Below, one piece after another: positions 42,615-51,134 of a DNA stretch of 64,000 bases. The notes beneath the pieces were generated by a model. That model did no database searches. It saw nothing but the letters and a program-made list of their open reading frames with translations, and was not told the origin of the DNA. Position 1 is the first letter of the stretch; every line of letters starts with the position of its first letter. The stretch covers positions 124,434 to 188,433 of the forward strand of contig JAHDIF010000005.1 in assembly GCA_020630915.1 (NCBI GenBank), in the 5' to 3' direction. Source of the stretch: Dokdonia sp. Its GTDB lineage: Bacteria; Bacteroidota; Bacteroidia; Flavobacteriales; Flavobacteriaceae. The translations under genes and the position numbers were made by a program.

Positions 42615-43745
42615 ATGCAATTTGACCTTCTTACGACTGATGCTGCTACAAAAGCACGAGCAGGAAAACTTACAACGGATCATGGAGTTATTGAAACCCC
42701 TATTTTTATGCCAGTGGGTACGGTGGCTTCTGTTAAGGGAGTACACCAGAGAGAACTTAAAGAAGATATCAATCCAGATATTATCTTAGGGAACACCTAT
42801 CATTTATACTTAAGACCAGGAACACAAACGCTCCAAAAAGCAGGGGGACTCCATAAGTTTATGAATTGGGATCGTCCTATCCTAACCGATAGTGGAGGAT
42901 ATCAAGTGTACTCTTTGTCTAATAGGAGAAAAATTAAGGAAGAAGGTGTAAAGTTTAAATCTCACGTAAATGGATCAATGCATCTTTTTACACCAGAAAA
43001 TGTAATGGAAATCCAGCGTCAGATAGGGGCAGACATTATTATGGCCTTTGACGAATGTACACCTTACCCTTGTGATTATAGATATGCAAAGCGATCTATG
43101 CATATGACTCATAGATGGCTTGACAGATGTATCAAACACTTTGCAAATACGCCTCCGGTATATGATTATGAGCAAACGCTTTTTCCAATTGTACAAGGTA
43201 GTACGTATAAAGATTTAAGAGCACAGTCTGCAGAGTATATTGCAAATACAAACGCTTTTGGGAATGCCATAGGAGGTCTTTCTGTAGGAGAGCCTGCAGA
43301 GGAGTTGTATGCTATGACGGAGGTAGTTACTGCAATCCTTCCAAAAGAAAAACCTCGATATTTAATGGGTGTGGGTACGCCTATAAATATCCTAGAGAAT
43401 ATTGCTTTAGGAATCGATATGTTTGATTGTGTGATGCCTACTCGTAACGCCAGAAACGGAATGCTATTTACCGCACACGGTACCATAAATATTAGGAATA
43501 AAAAATGGGAAGAAGATTTTTCTCCCATAGACGAGATGGGAATTACTTGGGTAGATACGGAGTATAGTAAAGCGTATTTAAGACATCTGTTTAGATGCCA
43601 TGAATTGCTAGGAATGCAGATTGCGACCATTCATAACCTTGGTTTTTATTTATGGTTAGTGCGTGAAGCGCGCAAGCAAATAGTAGCAGGAACCTTTGCC
43701 ACTTGGAAAGAAATGATGGTAAAACAAATGGATAAACGTCTTTAG
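42615..43745 (+). CDS. tgt: Queuine/preQ1 tRNA-guanine transglycosylase
   Basis: The product is 376 residues from the ATG at 42615 (MQFDLLTTDAATKARAG). LTDSGGYQVYSL holds the catalytic Asp, IVQGSTYKDLR, GGLSVGEPAEELY and DCVMPTRNARNG (nucleophile Asp) follow. It exchanges G34 for preQ1 in GUN-anticodon tRNAs. The usual CxCxxC zinc site is absent: the aligned stretch is ITWVDTEYSKAYLRHLF. The stop codon overlaps the GTG of the LptF/G gene. A TTG at 42606 is in frame but unneeded. Confidence 0.92.
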   Translation: MQFDLLTTDAATKARAGKLTTDHGVIETPIFMPVGTVASVKGVHQRELKEDINPDIILGNTYHLYLRPGTQTLQKAGGLHKFMNWDRPILTDSGGYQVYSLSNRRKIKEEGVKFKSHVNGSMHLFTPENVMEIQRQIGADIIMAFDECTPYPCDYRYAKRSMHMTHRWLDRCIKHFANTPPVYDYEQTLFPIVQGSTYKDLRAQSAEYIANTNAFGNAIGGLSVGEPAEELYAMTEVVTAILPKEKPRYLMGVGTPINILENIALGIDMFDCVMPTRNARNGMLFTAHGTINIRNKKWEEDFSPIDEMGITWVDTEYSKAYLRHLFRCHELLGMQIATIHNLGFYLWLVREARKQIVAGTFATWKEMMVKQMDKRL

Positions 43746-44821
43746 TGAAAATTCTAGATTGGTATATCGTAAAAAGATACATAGGGACATTTGTCACTAT
43801 GCTTTTACTATTTATACCTATTGGGATTACCGTGAACCTAGCAGAGAAGATTGATAAGATACTGGCAAACCAAGTTCCATTTACAGAAGTTGCGATGTAC
43901 TATCTCAATTTTACTATCTACTTTGCAAATCTTCTGTTTCCTCTTTTTCTATTTTTATCTGTAATCTGGTTTACTTCAAAACTTGCAAACAATACAGAGG
44001 TGATTGCTTTTTTAAGTAGTGGAGTTTCTTTCTGGAGGTTTTTAAGACCGTATATGATTGGAGCAACCGTAGTTTGTGCTGGAGCTTTTATTTTAGGTAC
44101 CTATCTCGCACCAAGAGCGAGTAAAGGATTTAATGAGTTCAAATATGAATATCTAAGCAAGAATAAGAAGGACCGAGAGACGCAAGAGGTGTACAGGCAA
44201 ATAGATGATAACGACTACATATATGTAAGCAGTTTTAGTCCTTCTTCTAAAACAGGGAGAAACTTTACGTGGGAGCATTTTGAAGATAACATACTGAAGT
44301 ATAAGATAAGCGCCGCTCGAATTACTTTTAATGAAAAAGATACCACCTACTCTTTATTTAATTACAAAAAGAGAATAGTGGGCATTGATAATGATATTTT
44401 AGAAAGTAGGTCTAAGGTAGATACTACTTTTGCCTTTGATCTTGATGATCTCACGCCGGTAGAGTATATTGCAGAGACTCTTAATACACCAGAATTGAAT
44501 GAATTTATTGCCAAAGAAAAAGCAAGAGGCTCCTCCTATATTAGTAGGTATGAGGTCACACTCCAGAAGAGATATAGTTTACCTGTTGCTGCATATATAC
44601 TTACGATTATAGCCGTAGCAGTAAGTGCTATGAAAAGGCGCGGTGGTATGGGTATTAACCTTGCTTTTGGTATCCTGCTAGCTTTTGTCTTTATCTTTTT
44701 TGATAAAGTTTTTGGCACACTTGCAGAGCAATCTGACTTTCCTCCTCTGGTTGCCGTATGGACACCTAATATTCTCTTTGCTATATTAGCAGTATACCTG
44801 TTACAAAATGCAAAACGCTAA
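43745..44821 (+). CDS. LptF/LptG family permease
   Basis: The product is 358 residues, starting at a GTG that shares its G with the tgt stop. MKILDWYIVKRYIGTF is the typical LptG N-terminus; six helices flank a periplasmic beta domain (about 100-255). YSLPVAAYILTIIAVAVSAMKRRGGMGINLAFGI is the conserved helix-4 stretch. It is part of the LptB2FG transporter that extracts lipopolysaccharide from the inner membrane. LptF versus LptG cannot be settled here. Confidence 0.88.
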   Translation: MKILDWYIVKRYIGTFVTMLLLFIPIGITVNLAEKIDKILANQVPFTEVAMYYLNFTIYFANLLFPLFLFLSVIWFTSKLANNTEVIAFLSSGVSFWRFLRPYMIGATVVCAGAFILGTYLAPRASKGFNEFKYEYLSKNKKDRETQEVYRQIDDNDYIYVSSFSPSSKTGRNFTWEHFEDNILKYKISAARITFNEKDTTYSLFNYKKRIVGIDNDILESRSKVDTTFAFDLDDLTPVEYIAETLNTPELNEFIAKEKARGSSYISRYEVTLQKRYSLPVAAYILTIIAVAVSAMKRRGGMGINLAFGILLAFVFIFFDKVFGTLAEQSDFPPLVAVWTPNILFAILAVYLLQNAKR

Positions 44822-45722
44822 GCTCGCCAGTTACCTCCATTTTCACATTATAGTTTTTATATGGGGTTTTACGGCCGTATTAGGAGCACTCATTTCTATA
44901 GACTCTGTGCCTTTAGTATTTTTTAGAATGGGGCTAGCCTCTGTAGTTATCTATGCCTACATTAAGATAAAAAAAATAGATCTTTCTATACAGACAAAAA
45001 CCCTGGGAGGATTTGCACTAGCGGGATTGATTATTGCCTTGCACTGGCTTACGTTTTTTGGAGCTATTAAAGTGGCAAATGTATCTGTTACATTAGCGTG
45101 TATGAGTACAGGCGCTTTTTTTACAGCCTTGTTAGAGCCTTTGTTTTATAAGCGAAAGTTCATTTGGTACGAATTACTATTTGGCCTAATAGTCGTGGGC
45201 GCATTGTACGTTATTTTTGAAGTTCAGCCAGAATACCAATTGGGTATAGGACTGGCACTAACATCTGCTTTCTTGTCTGCAATTTTCACATTAATCAATG
45301 GAAGATTTGTTCATACGCATAATCCTACGAAAATTTCCTTTTACGAACTTAGTATTGGCACAGCCTGTATTATGGTTTATCTCGCTTTCGCGAAAGCAGA
45401 TACTTTCTTCTCAAAAGATTTTTTCTTCCTATCTAGTTCAGATTGGATATACATCATCATACTCGCAACAATATGTACTGCCTACGCTTTCATTGCATCT
45501 GTAAAGGTAATGCAGTATTTGAGCCCTTATACGATTATGCTTACCATTAATCTCGAGCCTGTTTATGGGATTTTACTAGCATTTCTAGTATTAGGTAATC
45601 GTGAAAAAATGGAGCCAACCTTTTATTATGGAGCCATTGTCATTTTACTAGTTGTACTCGCAAACGGAATATTGAAAAACAAGGATGCTTTTGTGCTCAA
45701 AAAATCAAAAAAAATAGAGTAG
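44808..45722 (+). CDS. EamA family transporter
   Basis: The product is 304 residues with ten predicted helices in two EamA repeats (about 8-135 and 150-290). IWGFTAVLGALISIDSVPLVFFRMGLASV and LSPYTIMLTINLEPVYGILLAFLVLG are typical. It is an inner-membrane drug/metabolite exporter of unknown substrate. It overlaps the LptF/G gene by 14 bases. AFAKA in the loop before DTFFSKD comes from the palindrome at 45384-45397. Confidence 0.85.
   Translation: MQNAKLASYLHFHIIVFIWGFTAVLGALISIDSVPLVFFRMGLASVVIYAYIKIKKIDLSIQTKTLGGFALAGLIIALHWLTFFGAIKVANVSVTLACMSTGAFFTALLEPLFYKRKFIWYELLFGLIVVGALYVIFEVQPEYQLGIGLALTSAFLSAIFTLINGRFVHTHNPTKISFYELSIGTACIMVYLAFAKADTFFSKDFFFLSSSDWIYIIILATICTAYAFIASVKVMQYLSPYTIMLTINLEPVYGILLAFLVLGNREKMEPTFYYGAIVILLVVLANGILKNKDAFVLKKSKKIE
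45384..45397. repeat. GCTTTCGCGAAAGC palindrome in the EamA gene
   Basis: Exact copy; encodes AFAKA within LAFAKADTF. Confidence 0.95.
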
Positions 45723-45782
45723 AAATCCCTTATATTTGTCAAACCTAACACACCTTTTTTTTAAAAAGGTAACAACTTTACA

Positions 45783-46736
45783 ATGGAATATTTAGATTTT
45801 GAATTACCCATTAAAGATCTTGAAGAGCAATTAGAAAAATGTACTCTTATAGGAGAAGAAAGTGATGTAGACGTAAGTCAGACTTGTAAAAAGCTCGAAA
45901 AGAAGCTCGCACAGACAAAGAAAGATATATATAAGAATCTTACTGCCTGGCAACGTGTGCAATTATCTCGTCATCCCAATAGACCTTATACACTAGATTA
46001 TATTAATGCCATTTGTGGAAACACTTTTTTAGAGTTACACGGTGATCGTAATGTAAAAGACGATAAGGCAATGATAGGAGGCCTTGGAAAAATAGGTGAC
46101 CAGAGTTATATGTTTGTGGGTCAACAAAAAGGTTTCAATACCAAGACACGCCAGTACCGTAATTTTGGGATGGCAAACCCAGAAGGATATCGAAAGGCTT
46201 TACGACTTATGAAGAGTGCCGAAAAGTTTGGAGTGCCTGTAGTAACTGTAATTGACACTCCTGGTGCATACCCGGGCCTAGAAGCAGAAGAGAGAGGTCA
46301 GGGTGAAGCAATTGCTCGTAATATTCTAGAAATGACCCGTCTTAAAGTCCCTATTATAGTTGTCATCATTGGAGAAGGCGCTAGTGGAGGGGCATTAGGT
46401 ATTGGTGTAGGAGATAAAGTATTGATGCTTGAGAATACGTGGTATTCTGTCATATCTCCAGAGTCATGTTCATCTATCTTATGGAGAAGTTGGGAGTTTA
46501 AGGAGCAGGCAGCAGAAGCATTAAAGCTCACTGCTACAGATATGAAAAAGCAAAAGCTCATTGACGAAATTGTAAGAGAGCCAGTAGGTGGAGCACACTC
46601 AAATCGAGAAGAAACCTTTACTATTGTAAAAAATGCTATTGAAGAGGCATATAGCGAGTTTAAAAACTTATCACCAGAAGAATTGGTAGAAAAAAGAATG
46701 AATAAATATTCTGAGATGGGCGTATTTAAAGGTTAA
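45783..46736 (+). CDS. accA: Acetyl-CoA carboxylase carboxyltransferase, alpha subunit
   Basis: The product is 317 residues. [19 protein letters not shown] opens the chain, and [38 protein letters not shown]-like [22 protein letters not shown], and [32 protein letters not shown] follow. With AccD it transfers carboxyl from biotin to acetyl-CoA, the committed step of fatty acid synthesis. Confidence 0.96.
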   Translation: MEYLDFELPIKDLEEQLEKCTLIGEESDVDVSQTCKKLEKKLAQTKKDIYKNLTAWQRVQLSRHPNRPYTLDYINAICGNTFLELHGDRNVKDDKAMIGGLGKIGDQSYMFVGQQKGFNTKTRQYRNFGMANPEGYRKALRLMKSAEKFGVPVVTVIDTPGAYPGLEAEERGQGEAIARNILEMTRLKVPIIVVIIGEGASGGALGIGVGDKVLMLENTWYSVISPESCSSILWRSWEFKEQAAEALKLTATDMKKQKLIDEIVREPVGGAHSNREETFTIVKNAIEEAYSEFKNLSPEELVEKRMNKYSEMGVFKG

Positions 46737-46760
46737 CTAGGCATTTTACACTTGATACAG

Positions 46761-46791
46761 AAATCCGAAGTTTTGCGCTTCGGATTTTTTT
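46761..46791 (+). terminator. Terminator after accA
   Basis: Arms AAATCCGAAG (46761-46770) and CTTCGGATTT (46778-46787) pair perfectly around a seven-base loop and run into further T. Confidence 0.85.
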
Positions 46792-46903
46792 ACACTTATG
46801 AACAATATTTCTTAGTTATTAAAGATTTATAAACGAAAGGTTGTTAGAAAGATGCTTTCACTAAAGCATACCACCACTTATCAATTTGTTTACATTCGTA
46901 ACC

Positions 46904-48430
46904 ATGGAAAAAATTAAACCTACACCAGCATACAATACCTCAAAAGGGCAAGTAATACCTTTGGAAAGAGGGAAGATACCACCACAAGCACTTGATCTTG
47001 AGTTAGTTGTGCTTGGAGCCTTGATGATTGATAAGAAAGGTGTAGATGAGGTGATAGACATACTCGCGCCAGAAGTTTTCTATAAAGAACAACATCAACA
47101 CATCTTTGAAGCCATACGAATTCTCTTTGAAGAAGGACAGCCAGTAGACTTATTAACTGTATCTGAGCAGCTTAAGAAAATGGCAAAGTTAGAAGCGGCC
47201 GGAGGTGATTATTATCTCATACAGCTTACTCAAAAAGTGGCTTCTTCTGCTCACATAGAATATCACGCTCGTATCATATTACAAAAGCATATTCAACGCT
47301 CGCTCATTAAAATTTCTAACGAGATTATAGAAGATGCATATGATGAGACTACAGACGTTTTTGATCTCTTAGATACCGCAGAGACAAAACTGTACGAGGT
47401 AACACAAGGTAATGTAAAGCGTAGTTCAGAAAGTGCCCAAAATCTCGTAATCCAAGCAAAGAAAAAGATTGAAGAGATTGCAAATCAAGACGGGCTTTCT
47501 GGTATCCCAACAGGCTTTCATAAAGTAGACGCCCTTACCTCAGGATGGCAACCGTCTGATTTAATAATTGTGGCGGCTAGACCTGGTATGGGTAAAACCG
47601 CAATGACCCTCACAATGGCACGTAACATGGCGGTAGATCAAAATGTGCCTGTAGCCTTTTTCTCTTTAGAGATGAGCTCCGTGCAATTGATCACACGTTT
47701 GATCTCTTCTGAGACTGGGTTATCATCTGAAAAGTTACGTACAGGTAAGTTGGAAAAGCACGAATGGGAACAGCTTAACGTAAAGGTTAAAAGTCTAGAA
47801 AAGGCACCTTTGTATATAGATGATACTCCATCGTTATCCATTTTTGATTTACGTGCAAAAGCAAGACGTCTTGCTTCACAGCACGGCATAAAGATTATAA
47901 TGATTGATTATTTGCAGTTAATGACGGGAGGTTCTTCTCAAAAAGGAGGAAACCGTGAGCAAGAAATCTCTATGATCTCTCGTAACCTTAAAGCACTCGC
48001 AAAGGAGCTTAATGTTCCCGTGATTGCCTTATCTCAGTTATCACGTGCGGTAGAGACACGTGGAGGTAGTAAGCGCCCTATACTTTCTGACCTTCGTGAG
48101 TCTGGAGCCATCGAGCAAGATGCAGATATTGTATCATTTATTTACCGCCCAGAGTATTATAAGATAGAGGAGTGGGATGATGAAGAACGCAGTCCTACAG
48201 AAGGTCAAGGAGAGTTTATTGTCGCAAAGCACCGTAATGGTGGACTAGATAATATACGTTTGAAGTTTATTGGACATCTAGGTAAGTTTGACAATCTAGA
48301 TGATTTTAGCACCCCATATGAGTTTGCTAGTAGTATGAATGCCGCTGCAAATGATGATACCTTTAAACCAGATAATTTACCTTCTCCAGATGAGGCTTTT
48401 GGAGGAGAGGATGATGGAGTTCCTTTTTAA
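46904..48430 (+). CDS. dnaB: Replicative DNA helicase DnaB
   Basis: The product is 508 residues from the ATG at 46904. The N-terminal domain (APEVFYKEQHQHIFEAIRILF) is followed by a RecA-type domain with Walker A ARPGMGKTAM, VAFFSLEMSSVQL, IIMIDYLQLMTG and VIALSQLSRAVETR. It unwinds DNA at the fork as a hexamer. An in-frame TTG at 46886 gives six extra residues and is not needed. Confidence 0.96.
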   Translation: MEKIKPTPAYNTSKGQVIPLERGKIPPQALDLELVVLGALMIDKKGVDEVIDILAPEVFYKEQHQHIFEAIRILFEEGQPVDLLTVSEQLKKMAKLEAAGGDYYLIQLTQKVASSAHIEYHARIILQKHIQRSLIKISNEIIEDAYDETTDVFDLLDTAETKLYEVTQGNVKRSSESAQNLVIQAKKKIEEIANQDGLSGIPTGFHKVDALTSGWQPSDLIIVAARPGMGKTAMTLTMARNMAVDQNVPVAFFSLEMSSVQLITRLISSETGLSSEKLRTGKLEKHEWEQLNVKVKSLEKAPLYIDDTPSLSIFDLRAKARRLASQHGIKIIMIDYLQLMTGGSSQKGGNREQEISMISRNLKALAKELNVPVIALSQLSRAVETRGGSKRPILSDLRESGAIEQDADIVSFIYRPEYYKIEEWDDEERSPTEGQGEFIVAKHRNGGLDNIRLKFIGHLGKFDNLDDFSTPYEFASSMNAAANDDTFKPDNLPSPDEAFGGEDDGVPF

Positions 48431-48478
48431 GAATGGCATCACTTTTGTCATAAGAAAAACGTATTTTGTACGTTATAT

Positions 48479-49744
48479 ATGATAATGAAGAAACACTTAA
48501 TTATTGCATTTTTTTTATTGAGTTGCGCTTTCGCGAAAGCATCCTACATCTTAGTACCCATGGATGCCGAAACCCAAAGAGAGCATCTCAAAGCCTATGG
48601 GATTACCTACTGGGCACTTGACCAAAATTTAAAAGTTAAGTGGCTGCTCAATTATAGAGGAGGCTCTTTCTTACTTCCTGATACAGAAGATATTCGCAAA
48701 GAATGTACCATAAGAGGGGTGGTGTACGAAGTTCTCTCAGATAGCGCGACAGATCAAATTCTTACTGAAATAGGAAGTCCATCACAAAATATGGAAGCTG
48801 TTATTCTAGAAAAAGCTCCTAAAATTGCAGTATATACTCCTGACAGCAAAGTGCCTTGGGATGATGCAGTAACGATGGTGCTTACCTATGCAGAGATTCC
48901 CTATAAAACAATTTACGACAAAGAGGTGTTGAGCGATCAATTGATATTGTATGATTGGTTACACCTACATCACGAAGATTTTACTGGGCAATATGGCAAG
49001 TTCTATAGAGCCTACAGATCTGCTCCTTGGTATATCGAAGAAAAAAAAGCGGCAGAAGCTCTTGCAACAGAGCTAGGATATTCTAAAGTATCTGAAGAAA
49101 AAAGAGATGTAGCCCTAAAAATACGTGACTACGTAGTAGGTGGGGGATTTATGTTTGCCATGTGCAGTGCGACAGATAGTTTTGATATAGCACTCTCAGC
49201 AGAAGGGGTAGATATATGTGAGCCTATGTTTGATGGAGATGCTTCAGATGCAGGCTATCAGAGTAAAATAGATTTTAAGAAAACTTTTGCCTTTAAGGAC
49301 TTTTTGTTAGAGAGGTCTCCTTTAGTTTATGAGTTTTCATCTATTGATATGACCCGTAAACGAAAGGTTAATTTTAAGACAGACTATTTTACCCTCAAAG
49401 ATTATAGCGCAAAGTGGGATCCTATTCCAACTATGCTATGTCAGAATCACACAGCATTAGTCAAAGGATTTATGGGACAAACAACTTCGTATGATGCCCA
49501 GACGATTAAGTCTAATGTGCTTGTGATGGGAGAGAATAAAACTAACGGAGAAGCAAGATATATTCACGGTATAAAAGGCAAAGGATTTTTTACTTTTTAT
49601 GGAGGTCACGATCCAGAAGATTATCAACATAGGGTAGGAGATCCCAAGACAGAACTAGAATTGCATCCCAATTCACCTGGATATAGATTAATTTTAAATA
49701 ATGTGCTTTTTCCGGCCGCCCGAAAGAAAAAGCAAAAAACCTAA
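48479..49744 (+). CDS. Exported conserved protein of unknown function
   Basis: The product is 421 residues. A signal peptide (to about 16-22) reads FFLLSCAFAKASY; either a lipobox LLSC or cleavage in the AFAKA segment is possible. The mature part (ILVPMDAETQREHLKAYGITYWALD, VGGGFMFAMCSATDSFDIALSAEG, FYGGHDPEDYQH) suggests a large globular protein with a glutamine-amidotransferase-like fold, unproven. Databases sometimes label such proteins asparagine synthetase B, but it shares nothing with AsnB motifs; real AsnB is at 51135. AFAKA is from the palindrome at 48527-48540. The DUF922 gene overlaps by one base. Confidence 0.7.
   Translation: MIMKKHLIIAFFLLSCAFAKASYILVPMDAETQREHLKAYGITYWALDQNLKVKWLLNYRGGSFLLPDTEDIRKECTIRGVVYEVLSDSATDQILTEIGSPSQNMEAVILEKAPKIAVYTPDSKVPWDDAVTMVLTYAEIPYKTIYDKEVLSDQLILYDWLHLHHEDFTGQYGKFYRAYRSAPWYIEEKKAAEALATELGYSKVSEEKRDVALKIRDYVVGGGFMFAMCSATDSFDIALSAEGVDICEPMFDGDASDAGYQSKIDFKKTFAFKDFLLERSPLVYEFSSIDMTRKRKVNFKTDYFTLKDYSAKWDPIPTMLCQNHTALVKGFMGQTTSYDAQTIKSNVLVMGENKTNGEARYIHGIKGKGFFTFYGGHDPEDYQHRVGDPKTELELHPNSPGYRLILNNVLFPAARKKKQKT
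48527..48540. repeat. GCTTTCGCGAAAGC palindrome in the 421-residue exported protein gene
   Basis: Exact copy; encodes AFAKA at residues 17-21, the signal-peptide cleavage region. Confidence 0.95.
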
Positions 49745-50283
49745 TGGACCCTAAAACTATATTATTTAGTTTCCTAATATGTCTTTTTATAAAACCCTTG
49801 CCACCAGAACGCATCGTTTGGGAAGAAGATAGGCCACTTATTTGGGCAGATTTTAAGGGTAATCCAGATTACTTGCTATCTTTTGTAGCAACTACTAATA
49901 GTGGTATGAGTCATTCATACAGTATAAATAGTAACGGATTTTTAGACAAATCCAGTTCAACTGTACTGGCACATTTTTATCCTACCTTTTCTTGGTATAA
50001 ACCAGCAGATACTACTGCGGCTATATTGCGACACGAACAGAGCCATTTTGATATTACCGAGATGTACGCTCGTAAACTTAGAAAACGCATAGAGGACTAT
50101 AATTTTACCTCAAACGCTAAGGAGGAGATCAAATACCTCTACAGGCTCACCGAAGAGGAAAGAAGAGAAACTCAACGTCTATTTGACCAAGAAACAGATC
50201 ATTCTAGGATTCAGAAAGAAGAGCGGCAATGGGAAGAACGCATTAAAGATTCTTTAGAAAAGTACTGGATATACACACCATAA
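49744..50283 (+). CDS. DUF922 family exported putative zinc protease
   Basis: The product is 179 residues. A hydrophobic N-terminus (5-19) precedes VWEEDRPLIWADFKGNPDY and a zinc-protease-like motif HEQSHFDITEMYARKLR (His97, Glu98, His101). The family DUF922 is predicted, not shown, to be a secreted protease. Charged helices end the chain. It overlaps the upstream exported protein gene by one base, so the two likely work together. Confidence 0.75.
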   Translation: MDPKTILFSFLICLFIKPLPPERIVWEEDRPLIWADFKGNPDYLLSFVATTNSGMSHSYSINSNGFLDKSSSTVLAHFYPTFSWYKPADTTAAILRHEQSHFDITEMYARKLRKRIEDYNFTSNAKEEIKYLYRLTEEERRETQRLFDQETDHSRIQKEERQWEERIKDSLEKYWIYTP

Positions 50284-50312
50284 AAAAACGCCTTTAGAAG
50301 GCGCTTTTTTTT
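50282..50312. terminator. Two-way terminator between DUF922 and DUF2911
   Basis: Arms CGCCTT (50289-50294) and AAGGCG (50298-50303) around TAG are flanked by A7 on the left and a T run on the right, so it can serve both convergent genes. Confidence 0.8.
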
Positions 50313-50330
50313 CTGGTGTAACAATATCTT

Positions 50331-50876
50331 TTAATTGTAAAAAGGTATTTGTATTCTCATCGTGTCCCATCCCATATGAAGATGCGCACCTTTATCTACC
50401 TCAGTAAATTCCATTCCAAAATATTCTAGTGAATCCTCTGATGTTTCTACAGGGACGTTAATTCTAGCGACATCATTCTCTTCCTTATAAAAGTAGGATC
50501 CCCATACGTTAAGATCTTTGTTTAGGATAACCGTCCATTCTTTATCTCCTGGTATTGTGTATAACGTGTAGGTTCCTGCTTTTACAGGTGTTGTCCCTAG
50601 CTTCATATCTTTATACAGTGTTACTTCTACCGCTTCATTTGCTCCTGTACGCCATACTTCTCCGTTAGGAGCTAGTTTGTCTAAACTACGCCCTTTCAAT
50701 TGGGGACGGCTGTAGGTGACCTTAATGTCTTTGTTTGCTTCTCTATAACTTGTAGGAAAAGCAGTTTGATCCATAGGACTTTTATCAACTTTAAATTCTT
50801 GTGCATTTGCTGCAGGTGCTGCTATAAAAGCAAGAGCGACAACAGCTAGGGTAACTAATTTTTTCATTGTGTTCAT
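50331..50876 (-). CDS. DUF2911 family exported protein
   Basis: The product is 181 residues. A signal peptide (to about 25, ANA) precedes a DUF2911 domain: DIKVTYSRPQLKGRSLDKLAPNGEVWRTGANEAVEVTLYKDMKLGTTPVKAGTYTLYTIPGDKEWTVILNKDLNVWGSYFY. The fold is a beta sandwich of unknown function. It is a single gene convergent with DUF922. Confidence 0.87.
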   Translation of the reverse strand: MNTMKKLVTLAVVALAFIAAPAANAQEFKVDKSPMDQTAFPTSYREANKDIKVTYSRPQLKGRSLDKLAPNGEVWRTGANEAVEVTLYKDMKLGTTPVKAGTYTLYTIPGDKEWTVILNKDLNVWGSYFYKEENDVARINVPVETSEDSLEYFGMEFTEVDKGAHLHMGWDTMRIQIPFYN

Positions 50877-50991
50877 TTATTTTCGTTAAAGATACGTTTG
50901 GCATTTAAGTTTGCTTGTTAAATAAAACCTAAAGCTTCATAGCCTTGTTGGTCGATAATTATACGGTTCCTTTCATATTCTATATAAATTT

Positions 50992-51005
50992 GCTTTCGCG
51001 AAAGA
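50992..51005. repeat. Near-copy of the 14-bp palindrome, intergenic
   Basis: GCTTTCGCGAAAGA differs from the consensus at the last base. It lies in the 258-base gap between the divergent DUF2911 and asnB genes, where I see no other clear signal. Confidence 0.8.
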
Positions 51006-51134
51006 ATAAAGCTAACATACTTGTTAAATGGTAAGTTATTAGGTTACGATTTAAAACCATATTACTTATGTAGGTTTATTTAATGAAACTATAAATCGAT
51101 ATTTGGCTTATTAATTATTAAAAATAAAGAAGTC

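Noticed and set aside
48479-49744. Label of asparagine synthetase B
   Set aside because: The protein lacks Cys2 of the glutaminase domain and the LSGGLDSS loop and has a signal peptide; the true AsnB is at 51135-52823.
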